From: Humulus lupulus
Taxonomy: Eukaryota; Streptophyta; Magnoliopsida; Rosales; Cannabaceae
Assembly: GCF_963169125.1 (NCBI RefSeq)
Contig: NC_084802.1
Span: 25,673,107 to 25,737,106, forward strand
Direction: 5' to 3'
Length of the DNA stretch: 64,000 nucleotides
Of this stretch, positions 35,940-49,178 are shown one piece after another (the stretch's first letter is position 1; every line of letters begins with the position of its first letter). The translations under genes and the position numbers were made by a program. The notes below the pieces were generated by a model. That model was not told the origin of the DNA. It made no database searches and worked only from the letters and a program-made list of their open reading frames with translations.

Positions 35940-36650
35940 GTAACCTCGCATGTAAAGCCTATTATCCATGATTATGTACCTTGGTACTTGATACAGCAAC
36001 TTCCACGTTGCCTTCTTGTCTTGGGGCAGCTCCTCGAAGATGAGATATTTGACTATTGGCTCCATCCACCCATCTTGGGGTTGTATAGATTTCACCTCGT
36101 CTGGAGCCGAGATACTCGGAGACTCCAAGTAATCAATGGGGACCACATTGATTAACTCAGCATCTTTGGTCGTGGCCAGCTTAGCCAGGGCGTCAGCATT
36201 AGAATTCTACTCTCGTAGCACCTGTTGAATAGTGAATCTTTGGAAGTTATGCAGCATTTTTTGAGCCTTTGCCAGGTACGCTACCATCTTTGTTCCCCGG
36301 GCCTGGTACTCTCCGAGAACCTGGTTCACAAAGAGTTGGGAATCGCTAAAGATCTTGAGCCCTTCGGCCTTGAGCTCCAGTGCCACGCGGAGCCCAGCGA
36401 TTAAGGCTTTGTATTTCGCTTCATTGTTATAGGTGCTAAACCCAAAGCGAAGGGCGCTACACACTCTGTGACCCTCGGACAAAACTAGAATAAGTCCAGT
36501 CCTGGCACCGTTTTCATTCGAAGACCCATCGATGAACAACTTCCAGGCTGGTCCGACCACTGGGCTACCCTCAGTCTTCTCCTAATTCCCAATGCACTCG
36601 GTGATGAAATCAGCGAGTGCCTAACCTTTTATGGCAGTCATCGGATGGTA
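35940..36650 (-). pseudogene. D second RNase H and linker to integrase
   Basis: On the minus strand: ALADFITE from the end of RNase H 1 (about 36600-36640), then WKLFIDGSSNENGARTG, a NNEAKYKALIAGL block (Glu of other members replaced by Lys), LKIFSDSQLFVNQV and ADALAKLA, then the linker to the integrase (VPIDYLESP to DNRLYMRGY). Stops at about 36204, 36582 and 36622. It shares the dual RNase H layout of E1. Confidence 0.82.
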
Positions 36651-36946
36651 GATTGTTGATGGTGAGAACTTGTCAACAATGTTAGATCGGAAAACCCAAA
36701 GGTAAGTATGGAGATAACTAGATAAGAACTTAGAATAGACTTAAGGAAAAATAATCACAGACCAACAATGGAGAAAACATTCGTATATTGCTTAATAGCC
36801 TGAGTATACAATAAATTTTTCAACCCCTTAGCTTGAGGGGTGGAGGTCTATTTATAGCCTGGCCCTAATGGCCTCTAATACAAGGTGGTCCCAGGGGACA
36901 AGATGGTACTTGGGTACACTGCTAGGGTAGTAGCACACATGGTAGT

Positions 36947-39557
36947 TGTAATGCCCCAAATTTTCTAATAAGGTTTAGGACCTTGATTAGGAGGCCGGGA
37001 GGGCCATAATTGATTTATTGTGTTATTAAATGATAATATGCATGTTTAGGTGTATTAAATATGCATGTGAACCCATTTATGATTAATTGAGTGATTTTCA
37101 TATTTTGGTCATTTCGGGCACATTTGGCATATAAGTGATATGTGTGTGGTGCTTTATTATTATTTGGTTATGCCAGGGTTACCCAGCACAAGACAATCCT
37201 AGGAGGTAAGCTAGTGGGAAAGTCACGACGGGATTTATTCTTGACTCGGAGTAAGTCAAGGGGTATTTAGAGCATTACCGGGTTATTGGGTAATGGGAAT
37301 CAATATTTGGTGATAAATTGGGAGTTAGTAAGATCAGGGGGAAATTCTGGAGGTTTTAACTATTTTGCCCCCAGGGACATTTTCGGGACCCCGAGCGTTA
37401 GGATTTGTTTGAGGCTACTTAAGCTTGAAGTAACCTTCTAAGAAATAAAAAGAACGTTCTATACGTTCTCTCTCCCTCTAAGTCCCATTTTCGTCTCCCG
37501 ATCGCATTTTTGAAGGAAACTTGAGTTCTAGGACTCGGATTCAAGCGAGGATCGAGGCATAGTGATCCTAGAAAATATTAGAAGCTTATTAGCTGGAGGA
37601 TTTAGTTGGAAACAACTCAATTAGAGGTAATTCAAGTTTTAAGTTTTTTTTTTTTTAAGTTTTTAAGCTTGGATTGGACTTTGTGTTTTGATGAGTTTTT
37701 GTTAGATTTAAGGCTTGGGTTTTGTTGGTTTTGGATGATGGGGATGTTTGGGAACTTTTATTTTTGAGTTTGGAGATGTTTGGATAGGTTTTTGGGAGGT
37801 TTTAAAAGGTTGAAAACGGGGAAAAATGGCTGGTCCGAGGTTGGGCCGCGACTCTGTTCTTGGGCGCTGCGGCCCAAGCTCGATGAAGCAAGTGGGAGGG
37901 TTTTGTGAGCTCTGGGGGTCGCGGCACTAGGTGTAGGGCGCCGCGGCGCTTGCCCCTGTTTTGGCTGGGGGCCGCGGCTCAGTGAGTTAAGGTCGTGGCG
38001 CTTTAGGGTATTTATGGCCGAAATGATGTTTTAAGCTTGGGAACTCAAACCTTAGGCCTCAGGATCATTCCTACTACTCGGTTTAGTGGGATTGGATGTC
38101 CCAGAGGCTAGGTCTTGGTTCCAGGATTGGTTTTAGAACTTGAACTCATTGGATCACCATTTGTGGTTGTGACTAGGTTATCACTAGAGGCTTGGAGTAA
38201 GGATCGTGCTTATGGCTCGTTTGTTTGTAACCTGTGCTTGGACCATAGGTAAGAAAATTACACCCTGTGTATATATGACATGCATGGTTGTTCTTGATAC
38301 ATGTTGGATGCTTAAATGTGACATGCATGGTTATTGTTGAGGCATGTCAAGTAATTAAATGTGATGCATATGTTGCACGAGAAACATGTGATTAGGGCAT
38401 GTTATGAATATTGAATATGAGATTGTTCAGAGCTAGAGCCTCTGTGTTTATGCATGATCCTAATTATGCTAGAAATTGTTAAGTAAGCATGCTGAATGCC
38501 CTATATTAAGATATTTGACATATGATATATGTTTGGTAGCATTGCTTACTTGTGTATGGCACTAACTAGTCAGGGACGACACTGGTCGCGCATCACTGGC
38601 CTAAGAGTCGAAAACGGCATAAGCGTCATGAACGCAGGGCCGATAAAAGATTAGATCTAATCGATATTAGCGTTGAATGACTCTAGGAGCATTAATTCTA
38701 GACCGACCCGAAGGTCAATGAAAATTCTAAGCGCTTGACTAGTCTAGGACTAGTTACTCAGAGCCAGGGCCAAAGGCCTAGGTGAATGTTTGTCACATGA
38801 CTAGGGAGCGGAATCCCATGGTTGTGACTCTATGGTCATGCGGTAGGTTATCTTGGTGACTAGTTCATCAAACACCTATCTTGTTTAAGCTAGTGAAATG
38901 ATCACTTATCTATAAAGCCCTGGTGACCCTATCGTTACATGGCTATTGGGAACGGAACCCACCTTAGTGACTATTACAACTGTCACTCTCCTATTTGGGG
39001 CTAAAAGCCTGGGATGATTATTATGATCATCGGTTGATGTTGTATATTCATCATTGCGTGAACTCATTTGCCTGCTTGAATAGGGCTATATTTGCTAGGC
39101 GTGTGCCTTATGATTTGATGTCATGATATGACTGTTCATGAGCATATTGAGTTTTCTTGCTGGGCTTCGGCTCACGGGTGCTATGTGGTGCAGGTAAAGG
39201 CAAAAAAAAGCTGGACCATCCTTGAGTTGGAGAGCTTAGGTGACGATGTGTACATATGCATCTGCTCGACCGCCACAGCCGAGGTTTGAAGGAGAGGAAC
39301 TAGGGTTAAACCCTGTTTTGCCGCTTAGATCGGCTAGTTGTAAATATTTTCTTGTAATAGAGCTTTAAATTATATTTTTGGGATCCCAATGTATACAGTA
39401 AACATTCTAGTGAAATGTTACATCTTAACCAAAAATTTAAAATTCCTAAACTGCTAATCATACTTAGTTACACGATTTTGGCCAAATGACTCGATTAATG
39501 AGTTTAGCTCTGTTTATAAGGCACACCGTAACGGTCCCTGGAGTTTAGGGCGTTACA
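36947..39557 (+). mobile_element. Solo LTR, Tekay-type (TSD GTAGT)
   Basis: 2,611 bp, TGTAATGCCCC to GGGCGTTACA, with GTAGT at 36942-36946 and 39558-39562. Plus orientation. It carries the CCGCGGC module (about 37840-38000) and the conserved block GCTGGGCTTCGGCTCACGGG at about 39160-39180. Confidence 0.93.
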
Positions 39558-40033
39558 GTAGTGGTGTTGGAAGGGTGGTGGTTGGCTCTAGTACATGTCA
39601 GGGGTCTGCAAAAATACTCCTGCCTTGGTACCATATTATGCCTCAACTACTTGTCGAGTACAAACCTCATAGGCGTGTTAGGGGAGTACTTGCTATGAAC
39701 CATTCTTGTACTGCCACTACTTTTCTAGCGTGGACATCGTATCCATACTCTAACTCCTCTTAGTTTGCAGGTACATTCCGTACTTGTACAAGCTCCTCGA
39801 GCCACAGGTTTTTACCCTCGTAAGGTACCTTATTCCCAACGACTTCAGGTGTTGAAATCCTTATATGTTATTCCAAGATGCTTGGCAATCAAGGACCTTG
39901 CGAGATGGCCCTATGAAAATGATCTGAGAGGTGTTTCATAAGGCCTTCGTCGCGACACCCCCAACACCCCTTGTGATGGGTGACTTCACGACATCCTCGG
40001 CGTGATACCCTTAGGACACTCTTGACGCGACAC

Positions 40034-42268
40034 TGTAACACACTACCTCCTTAGAGTCGTTACTAAGTGAGTTTAAAACGTGCAATTAACTCGCTAATCG
40101 AGGTTTTAAGGTAAAAGTGTGATTAAACCATAAACAAAGTCTTATAATCTGCAAATAATTCCATTCATTAAAAAGATAAAGCATTTAACATTTGGGATCC
40201 CAAAATACTGTTTAGAAATATTTACAACTCAAAAATATAACTAAAGTCGGCTAAACAACTTTAGTACAACCATCTCCCAAAATACCCCAGGCAAGCCAAA
40301 CATGTACGCGCCGCCTCACGCTCTCTGTACTCATGGTTGGTCGACTTTCCCCTCGCCCTTACCTGCACCATAGAGCACTCGTGAGCCAAAGCCCAACAAG
40401 AAAACCCTCAAAAGCAGATAACATATACATATTTATCATTCAACATATAACCAAGCCGCCAACAGGCTAAACACATATGACCATGCCGTCCCAGGTGCTT
40501 TACCAGGCCCTGGGTTTGCGGTCTACACCGTAAGGATATCCCAGGTATCCTATAGGGTCTTGCCCTGGCAACTCGCACTCTGCGTGCTAAACGCTGCTCC
40601 CGGCCCCTCGGCGTACACGGCATTGCCGTTCTCAGCCTTCGCCGTTCCCAGCCCTCGCCGTTCTCGGCCCTTGCCATTCCCGGATCATGCTGTTCAATCA
40701 CATATATGCGCATATAGCGTAACTAAACAAATACTTAAACATGCATAAGCACAATAAATGGGGCTACGCCCTGCAACACAATCAAATAGGGTCATGCCCC
40801 CACAATACAAACTATAGGGCCTCGCCCTGCTCTACGGGCACAACAGTTTTCTTACCTGTGTCCTGAGCTATCCGTGCACCACGATCACGAGCATAGTCCT
40901 CTAACCCGAGCCTTGAAGAAATCCTAGTCACAACGCATGAACAATAATCAACCATCTCATTATAATCCATTAAATAGTTTCAAGTCATAATTCTAACCTC
41001 CGGAACCTTGGTTTCTACCAAACTGGGTAGTAGAAACCTTCCCGAGCATTAGCGTTCAAGTTCCCGAGCTAAAAACCCTCATTTTGCCAAAAATCCACTT
41101 TTGGGCCACGGCCCAGCCTCCCTTAAGTGCCGCGGCGCGCCCCAAAACAGAGGCAAAATTGCCTCACATCTGCCAGCCTAGGGCCGCGGCGCCTGGGAAA
41201 TTTCTTGAAGCCCCACTAGTCTATAAACTCAAGCGGACCGCAGCGCTGATGAACAAGGCCGCGGCTCAACCCCGAAACCCATAAATTCCATGCAATTTTT
41301 ACAAGCTAACTCCCCTGGAAATCATCCCAAACGCACCCCCAACAACAAAATTGAGTCCCATAATCATCCTAATACACTTTAAGTAGCACATAAGCCCAGA
41401 GAAACCAACTAAAATCCTACTATAACTCAAGTTCAATTATCTAAGCTTTAACCCCTCAAACTTCAACAAAACAGAGGAAAATTAAACAGAACTCAAGCTT
41501 AGATCCTTACCTCTGCTGATGATTTTGACTTGGCGAACTCCAAATCTCCTCCTAGCTCTAACCCCTCAATCCACAAGCTTGTAAATCACCAAAACCTCAG
41601 CCCAAGTCCTTAAGATTTTCTTCAAAGCTTCAACACCCCAAGAGAGAAAGAGATAATCGGTGGAGAGAGAAAGGGAAGCCAAAACTGAGTTATGCCTTAT
41701 CTTTTCTGGAGTCCAGTACATTCCTAAGCTTGTAAGCATATAACCATTAGCTAAATAGACTCAATTGCCCCTAAGCCTAACCTTAACCCTTTAATGACAT
41801 CAAGGGCATTTCAGTCATTTGCCATACCCTCTAAGTCCCCTAATAGTCTAATAAATCCTTATTAATCCCGACATATCCCAACTATTACTTAATTACTACC
41901 CGCTATTAGATAATTCCCTAACTCATTATAATATCCCCGAAATACCCCTAAGCTCCTCCCAGCTGGGTATTTGAGCCCGTTGTGACTTTCTAGCTAAATC
42001 GCTCCCTAGGACTGTCTCGGATCGTGCATCACTAATATATCACCAATATATCACGAATATCACATATATTACATTTATGCCCTCAACGGGCTAAAATTAC
42101 AAACACGTCCCTAATAACCAAACGGGGCCCACATGCATATTTAATTCTCCTAAACATGCATTTCTAATCACATGCTCATCAAATTCACATATAATAATAA
42201 ATCACTTATTGCCCTCCAGGCACGCTAATCAAGGCCCCAAGCCTTATTAGCAAATTTGGGATGCTATA
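40034..42268 (-). mobile_element. Solo LTR, Tekay-type (TSD GACAC)
   Basis: 2,235 bp, TGTAACACAC to GGATGCTATA (end mutated from TTACA), with GACAC at 40029-40033 and 42269-42273. Minus orientation. CCGCGGC module at about 41100-41270. Confidence 0.9.
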
Positions 42269-42428
42269 GACACCCTCAGCATGGGATGCTCACGATGCCC
42301 TCGGCGCCCCTTATGATGGGTGTGCGTGCGAGGTGCTGGCGCAGGCGAGGTGAGGTGTGCCTCGCTGTTCGAGGCCCTAGTGCACAGGACCATGGTGTGG
42401 CCTAGATCCATTCAGAGCTGAGCAATGG

Positions 42429-43193
42429 ATGGGCATGATCAGTTCCATTCTTGACAGTATGGGGCTGGTAGGTCACGATAGGGTGGCTTATGCGACTTTT
42501 GTATTGCAGGATGATGCCCGGATGTGGTGGGAGGTAGTATCCCAGACACGAGACACAGTTGTGATGGATTGGAAAGAATTCAGGCAGCTGTTCAATGAAA
42601 AGTATTATTGTGATGCAGCTAAGACCGCTAAGATGAATGAGTTTCTGAATCTCGTTCAGGGTAATGCAACAGTAACCGAGTATGTTAATAGATTTGATGG
42701 GTTGGCCAAGTTTGCTTTAGACATGGTACCCACTGATGTGGCTCGAAAGGAAAGATTTGTTTAGGGATTGAATCCTAGAATAGCTCGGGGCATTAGAGTC
42801 GCCCCAGTGTATGAAATCTCTACCTATGCTCAGATGGTAGAGAAGGCTCTTGCTGTTGAGAGCATAAGAAATGAGAAGAAGAGTGCTAGGGAGCACGGAG
42901 CTCAGATAACAATATCTCCACTTATTGGAGTAAGTAAGAATGAAAGCTGGAAGAAAATTTATCCAATCTGCACTCAGTGCAAGAAGCGTCATCCGGGAGA
43001 ATGCCGAGCAAGGGCATATTTTGCATGTGATATGGTTGGGCATATCATGAAGAATTGCCCAAGGCTAAGAGAGCATGAGCAAAAGGGGATATACAGCTCG
43101 ATTCCAACTCGAGTGTTTATTCTGAGGCAGTCAGAGTCTGAGACCGAGACTAATTCCTCGGGGGTGGCAGGTCAGTTTTCTAGTTCTGATTTC
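42429..43193 (+). pseudogene. gag: Tekay-type gag, C-terminal part
   Basis: The gag core is clear: DDARMWWEVV, FRQLFNEKYY, EFLNLVQGNATVTEYVNRFDGLAKFA and, after a TAG at 42762-42764 in the same frame, LNPRIARGI...YAQMVEKAL. A zinc knuckle of changed spacing (CDMVGHIMKNC) follows at about 43020-43060. The N-terminus is missing. The sequence type (long, with one CCHC) is usual for chromoviruses. Two neighbouring ORFs are one gag split by the stop. Confidence 0.85.
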
Positions 43194-45528
43194 TAAGTTA
43201 TGCTGATTGGTTTTAGTGCCATGCTGTTCTTTATTTGTTGCATATAGAGAGGCATAAAGTTGCTATATAAGTCATATGGTTATGTTATGATGAAAAAGTG
43301 ATATTGTATTGGTAATTGAAGGGATCAGGTGAATTATTGTGGAAATCACTCGTCAGTGGTTTTCATGAGTTGGTTATGACTGACTGGTTTTAGTATGATC
43401 CAGGGTATGGATTGGTTATCCAAGTGTGGGGCAATGCTAAATGGTAGGGAAAGAATATTAATTCTTGGGCTTAAGAGCTAGAGTTTTATGGCAGGGAGAT
43501 GCATGAAACTCTTAGCTAGTGTGGTGGATACCACTTAGATTGTGCCAGCGGGATCAGGACAGACTGGATTGGTCTGTGAGTTTCTGGACGTGCTCCAGGG
43601 GACTTGCCAATTTTGTTTTATATGAAGAGATAGAATGGTAATTAGATTAGTGCCAGGGATGGAATCAAGTTTAAGGCACTGTTTTGAATGGCTCAGTTAG
43701 TGAGTAAGATGGTATTCTCTAAGGTGAATCTTGGATCTGGTTAGTACCAGTTAGAGATCAGGGAAAAGAATATGCAGAAGTCTGCCGTTATAACATACAA
43801 GGGCATTGGGAGTGCTGAGTTATGATTTGAGAAATTGTTTAATGCCAAGTGTTTGTGAATCAGATGTACAGAGCATTCAAAGGTTTATTTGAATGGGGTT
43901 TGTGATCGTCTTGGACGATGGTATTGTGGTATTTTCTCTGCGGAGATTTGCCGAGGTCAAGGAACGCCTCGGAAGGCAAGAGTTTCCTTGGATGGTAAGG
44001 ATATCACAGGTGCCTTGGGAAAGAGTTCTGAGTCTTCTTGCAAATCAAGACCAGTTAGTGGGTTGTTATGATATCTCAGTGACAGAGAAAAGTAATTGCC
44101 TATGCAATATGTTGGTTAAAGGATCTGACCAGAACTAGAGTAAAGTTTCTGGTGGGCCAGGTGGCCAGTTTTATGTTTGAGATTATCATTTCGGAAAGGA
44201 TAAAAAGGAAAGATGACTAAGTGAACCACAGATAAGAAAGATTGAGTGGAATGTCTTAGCTGGATTAGCTAAGGGTTTTGTAGTGTCAGATATGAATTTA
44301 TTGTGGTATAGGGTTGGATTTGGAATCCGATCGACTCTAAGATTAATTGGGAGATTCTAGATGAATCTCATGCTATTATCTTATTCTCTTTATTCAAGCA
44401 TCATGGAAATGTGACAGGATATAAAAGCTTCATAGTGGTGGCCTGAGATGGAGAGGGGCATAATGGAATGTGTGGTAAAATTCTTAGCCTGGTAGCAGGT
44501 CAGATCAGAGTGTCAGAAATCGGTGAGGCCATTGTAGCCTTTGAATATTTTATAATGGAAATAAGAAAGCATCACGATGGGTTTCGCGGTGGGATTGCCC
44601 AAGTTAGTGGGTCAGCGTGAGTTGGCATTGGGTCATTATGGACCAGTGTTCAAGTGAGTTTATTTGTTTTTTTATCAACAAGGATGAATAATGCAGCTGA
44701 TTAGTAATCAGATCTCTATGTGAAAGAGATAGAGCGCCTTCATGAAACTCAAGGTCTATCTTATCAGATGAAGACTCTATTGTGACTTCCATGTTTTGGA
44801 AGGGTTAAGAAGGCGATGAGTATATAGATGGAATTCAGTACAGTTTATTACTCTCAGACTAATGGTAAATCAGAGAGAGAGGGTTATCCAATTATTATTG
44901 GAAGAACATCTTATAAGATGGATGAGTTAATAAATATATGGATCCTGAGGTGGTTCAGGGGACTATTGAGATTATTAGAGGTTGAAGCTTGGATGCTCAC
45001 TTCTCAGAGTAAATGGAAAAGTTTTACTGAATTGGAAAGCATGAACATAAAGTTCCAGGTAGAAGATTGTATCTTCCTTAAAAGTATCACCATGGAAAGG
45101 GGTGAGGAGATAGGGGCAAGTTGAACCCTAGAGTAATTTAACAGTTTGAATCCTGGATTATTTGACAGTTTGAATTCTGGATAGGACTGGTCAGGTTGAC
45201 TTTGGATCAGCCTTATCTTTGGCACTATCAGTTGTACACAGTGTATTATGTATTTCCATGCTGAGGACATGGGTTAAAAGAAACTCATGAGTTGAGTTAT
45301 ATGAATCTGGGAATTAAAGCTAAGTTATCCTGTAAAGAGTAGCCAGTCCAGATAAGAGACAGAAAGAATAAGGTTTTGAGGAGCAAAGTGTACCTTGAGT
45401 TAAGGTATGTTACAGAAACAATGAGATCGAGGAAGCGACCTGAATAACTGGAATCAGTGGTGAGGAATTCTTATTCCGGGCAAGTCAGATAAATTTCGAG
45501 GATGAAATTTCTGTAAGGAGGGGATAGT
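43194..45528 (+). pseudogene. pol: Tekay-type pol, decayed
   Basis: Scattered pieces in order: RT (VFSKVNLGSG then YQLEIREKN, about 43715-43780; FVIVLDD in place of the catalytic FIDD, about 43893-43925), integrase core end (FSTVYYSQTNGKSER, about 44834-44880), integrase C-domain (FQVEDCIFLK, about 45050-45080), HVSMLRTW-like tail and a chromodomain-side VKVCYRNNEIEEAT (about 45400-45440). Many stops and frameshifts. The PPT GAGGGGATAGT lies next to the LTR. Confidence 0.75.
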
Positions 45529-48124
45529 TGTAATGCCCCAATTTTCCTAATAAGATTTAGGACCTTGATTAGGAGGCCGGGAGGGCCATAATTGATTTAT
45601 CATGTTATTAAATGATTATATGCATGTTTATGTGAATTATATTATTATATGATGATAAATGCATGCATATGGGTCCACATTTAATTATAAGGACATTTTG
45701 GTAATTAGGCCCGTTGAGGGCGTGATTGTGTATTTTCATGCATGTGGGTAAATTATAAATAATACCACATTATATGTGGATTGGTTCGAGCCATTCGGCA
45801 TGAGACGATCATGGAATGCAAGTTTTCGGTCTAGTCATAACGGGATTAAGTTCGGGGCTTGGAGATGAGTCTCGGGGTAATTTGGTGATTAGAACGTTGC
45901 CGGGAATTAAAGGGTAACGGGATATGAATAATTGGTATTTGAGAATATCGAGAATAGCGGGAATTGGAGGGTGTTAATTATAATTAACGAGTTAGGCGGG
46001 AAAGGACGGTTTTGCCCTTGGTGGCTGTTAAGGGTTTTAATTAGACTTAGGGGCAATATGGTCTTTTCACCCTAAGGTTGTATTAAGCCATTAGAAGGCT
46101 GTGGAAGTGTAAAAACAGAGCATCATTATCATCCTCATCTCTCCCTCCCGTACATATTCTTCTCTCCTTTTTCCTCTTGATTTTTGAGAGCCAATTTGAG
46201 GATCCAAGTTAGGAGAGCAAGGCTTGAGGGCTTAGGACCTTGGTTCAACCATTGAAGAGGACTCAAATCCAACTTGAGGTAAGATTTCATCCATGAACTT
46301 AAGCTTTACCCTGTTTTTCTTATGGTTTTCAGTCAAAGGAATTTGAGGTGTTAGCTGTGAGAATTAATGGAAGTTTTTGAGTTTGATTGCGTGGGTTTTG
46401 ATGAGGGTGTGTTGTAGATGAAGTTTAGGGGTTGAATTGGATGTTTGGGATAGGTTTGGAGGCTTGGTTTCAGGGGGAAATCGCAAGGAGGGAAACCAGA
46501 AAAGTTTCTGGTTTGCTGATGGCACCCCAGCGCCATTCCTGGCGCCCCAGCGCTAGGCAAGGCAGGTTCTGGGCTTCTCTGACTTTGGGGCAGCGCCCCA
46601 GCGCTAGTGCATTTTTCAAGCAACCTATTTTTAGGGCTTGGGATGACTTTTAAGGCTCGGGGGTTGGTTCATTTACCCCGTTTGGGTAAATTAAGAGTCC
46701 CGAGAGTGCGGGATGGATTCCGGGAGTGAGGTTTTAGATTATAAACCTTTTTATGATTTATTTTATTGATGGGATTCCATATTTGGTTATGACTAGATGA
46801 CCGCTAAAGGATCAAAGGATTGATCGTTCTCAAGGGTCGTTCTTTTATTAATTCTTGCTCGAACCTGAGGTAAGAAAACTGCACCCTATGTATATGTGGC
46901 ATGCATGGTATTCTTGATGCATGTTGGATGTTTAAATGTAATGCATATGATGCATGAGAAACATGTGATTAGGGCATGTCGTGAATATTGAATATGAGAT
47001 TGTTCAGAGCTTGAGCCTCTGTGTTTATGCATGATCCTAATTGTGCTAGTAATTATTGAGTAAGCATGTTGAATGCCCTGTATTAAGATATTTGACATAT
47101 GATATATGCTTGGTAGCATTGCTTACTTGTGTATGGCACTGACTGGTCAGGGTCGGCATTGGTCAAGTATCACAGACCTAAGGGCCGAGAACGGCATAGC
47201 GTCCTGAACGTAGGGCCAAATGAAGATTATATCTAATCGATATCAGCATTGAATGACTCTAAGGCATTAATGCTGGACCGACCCTAAGGTCGATGAATCT
47301 TATAAGCGCTTGACTAGTCTAAGCTAGTTACCCAGAGCCAGGGCCTAAGGCCTAGGTGACTGCTTGTCACATGGCTAGGGAACAGAGTTCCATGGTTATG
47401 ACTCTATGGTCATGAGGAGGGTTATGTTGGTGACTAGACATCATGCACCTATCCTGTTTAAGCTAGTGAAAGGTTCACTTATCTATTAAGCTCGGTGACC
47501 CTATCGTCACATGGCTATTGGGAATAAACCCACCTTAGTGACTATTACAACTGTCACTCTTCTATTTGGGGCTAAAAGCCCTATATGATTATTATGATCA
47601 TTGGTTGATGTGTTATATTCAACGTTACGCGAACTCATTTGCCTGCTTGAATAGGGCTATCTCTGCTAGGCGTGCGCCTTATGTTTTGATGACATGTTAT
47701 TACTGTTCATGAGCATATTAAGTTTTCTTGCTGGGCTTCGGCTCACGGGTGCTATGTGGTGCAGGTAAAGGCAAAAGAAAGCTGGACCATCCTTGAGTTG
47801 CAGAGCTTAGGTGATGATGTGTACATATGCAGCTGTTCGACCACCACGGCCGAGGTTTGAAGAAGAACTAGGGTTTAACCCTGTTTTGCCGCCTAGATCG
47901 GCTGGTTGTAAATATTTTCTTGTAATAGACCTCTAAGTTATATTTTTGGGATCCCAATGTATATAGTAAACATTCTAATGAAACGTTACATCTTAACCAA
48001 AATTTTTAATCCCTAAATCGCTAATCATACTTAGATACACAGTTTTGGCCAAATGACTCGATTAGCGAGTTTAGCACTGTCTATAAGGCACACCGTAAAA
48101 GTCCCTGGAGTTTGGGGCATTACA
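45529..48124 (+). repeat. Tekay-type 3' LTR
   Basis: 2,596 bp, TGTAATGCCCC to GGGCATTACA. It follows the internal PPT directly and so fixes the orientation of all other copies of the family in the window. Confidence 0.9.
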
Positions 48125-48300
48125 GAGACAGCCATGTAGAGCAGGAGAGGCTCTCCGTCTATCGACTTGGACAGAATCGGAGAATTTTCCATGTGCGCCT
48201 TGAGCTGTTGGAACGCCTGTTCGTACTATTCCGTCCATTCAAACATGTGACTTCCTCGGAGAACATTGAAGAAAGGGATGCACTTGTCCATTGTCAAGCA
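48125..48300 (-). pseudogene. pol: D reverse transcriptase thumb fragment
   Basis: On the minus strand DKCIPFFNVLRG, FEWTE, QLKAHMENSPILSKSIDGEPLLLYMAVS aligns with E1 at about 13550-13720. One TAG (GAATAG). Its upstream side touches the 5' LTR at 48301 directly, so everything from PBS to RT palm was deleted. Confidence 0.85.
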
Positions 48301-49178
48301 TTGACTGTCTTTATCGCTATCAACCTTAAAAAGAGAGAATAAAGAAACAAGCAATACGAACACAAGGATTTTACTTGGTTTGGGTTATAAAAGAACCCTA
48401 GTCCATGAGTCTCTGGTATTAAGAAGATTGGAATCTTGTGATGGCAAACTCCAGTGGTGTATTCTCAAGAAGCGTTTAGATTGCCCTGAGTACAATGCAT
48501 TTTCTCTCTAAAATACTGACCCTTTTACAATGAGACCCCAACCTTATTTATAGAGGTTGTGGTCATTAATACTAATCATCAGTAATTAAAACACATTTTC
48601 CCCGTTATTGGGGGATTAATACCAATTCAATACATTGAGCTGCATTGAATAGAGACCACGACCCAAGCGAGATGTGCGGGGCCTACCGCAAAAAGGTACT
48701 TACTTTATGGGGAATATGCCTTAGGTACTGTCAGGGCGTGCTGTAAGAATCTCCATGTTAGACGGTGTAGTGAGAGTGCGAATCGTCGAGTCGTACACTC
48801 AACAACACTGTTGACGGATCGCCCAAAAAGGTTGTCATACGATCCTCTGGCACTGCAAACCCGCATTGGCTGACACCTGGCGCCATATCTTAGGTCCGAG
48901 AACCAAAACCTCGAACCTGGGAGACGACTGGGGGAGGAGAGCCCCCTTGCCTCAATTTCCTGAGCTGGGGAACCACAAGCTCTAAGGGCAAGCCTCAGAT
49001 AGTAATCTACCTTTAAGGTATTCACAGCCTACCCATTGGCGAAGACGGGCGACCTCACCTAAAAGGATCTTCGCCTCGAATAGAGCCCTCGGGAGGTAAC
49101 ATACTCCAAAGACGTCTATGACTGTCCGAGCCAGTCATTGTGAGTTGCCATGTGTCGGAGAAGAAAATACGGACAACA
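48301..49178 (-). repeat. D 5' LTR (right copy)
   Basis: About 878 bp, matching 21383-22243. The outer end is intact; the inner end lacks the last CA (reads TCAATG in place of TCAACA), at the deletion point. Confidence 0.88.

Larger units (their letters stand above)
36654..42397 (-). mobile_element. Partial LTR of unassigned family Q, split by two Tekay solo LTRs
   Basis: Pieces 36654-36946, 39563-40033 and 42274-about 42397. It begins TGTTGATGG on the plus strand after TAGAT, in the RNase H of D. A minus-strand TATA (from CTATTTATAG near 36851) suggests minus orientation. The pieces join cleanly through GTAGT and GACAC. The right end is lost in a deletion, so the family and a TSD cannot be confirmed. 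It has GC-rich phrases ending in ACACCCC(TT)GATGGGTG, repeated twice. Confidence 0.45.
42398..48124 (+). mobile_element. 5'-deleted Tekay/Del-type chromovirus-like element
   Basis: Plus strand: part of gag, decayed pol, PPT and a full 3' LTR. The 5' LTR and PBS are missing; the left end abuts Q sequence near 42397. At the right the LTR ends at 48124 and GAGAC follows, inside the RT of D. Best explained by insertion into D followed by a deletion that took its 5' end, part of Q and about 300 bp of D RNase H. Confidence 0.75.
21383..49178 (-). mobile_element. D: Ty3/gypsy Tat-lineage element, minus strand, deleted and nested into (TSD ATATT)
   Basis: ATATT flanks it at 21378-21382 and 49179-49183. 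On the minus strand the order is 5' LTR, thumb of RT, second RNase H, integrase, antisense gene (on the plus strand), PPT and 3' LTR. PBS, gag, protease, most of RT and the core of RNase H 1 are missing. At least five other elements have landed in it. Confidence 0.9.

Noticed and set aside
21383..49178. Endogenous pararetrovirus
   Set aside because: No movement or coat protein motif; two LTRs, target duplications, integrase and PPT show an LTR retrotransposon.
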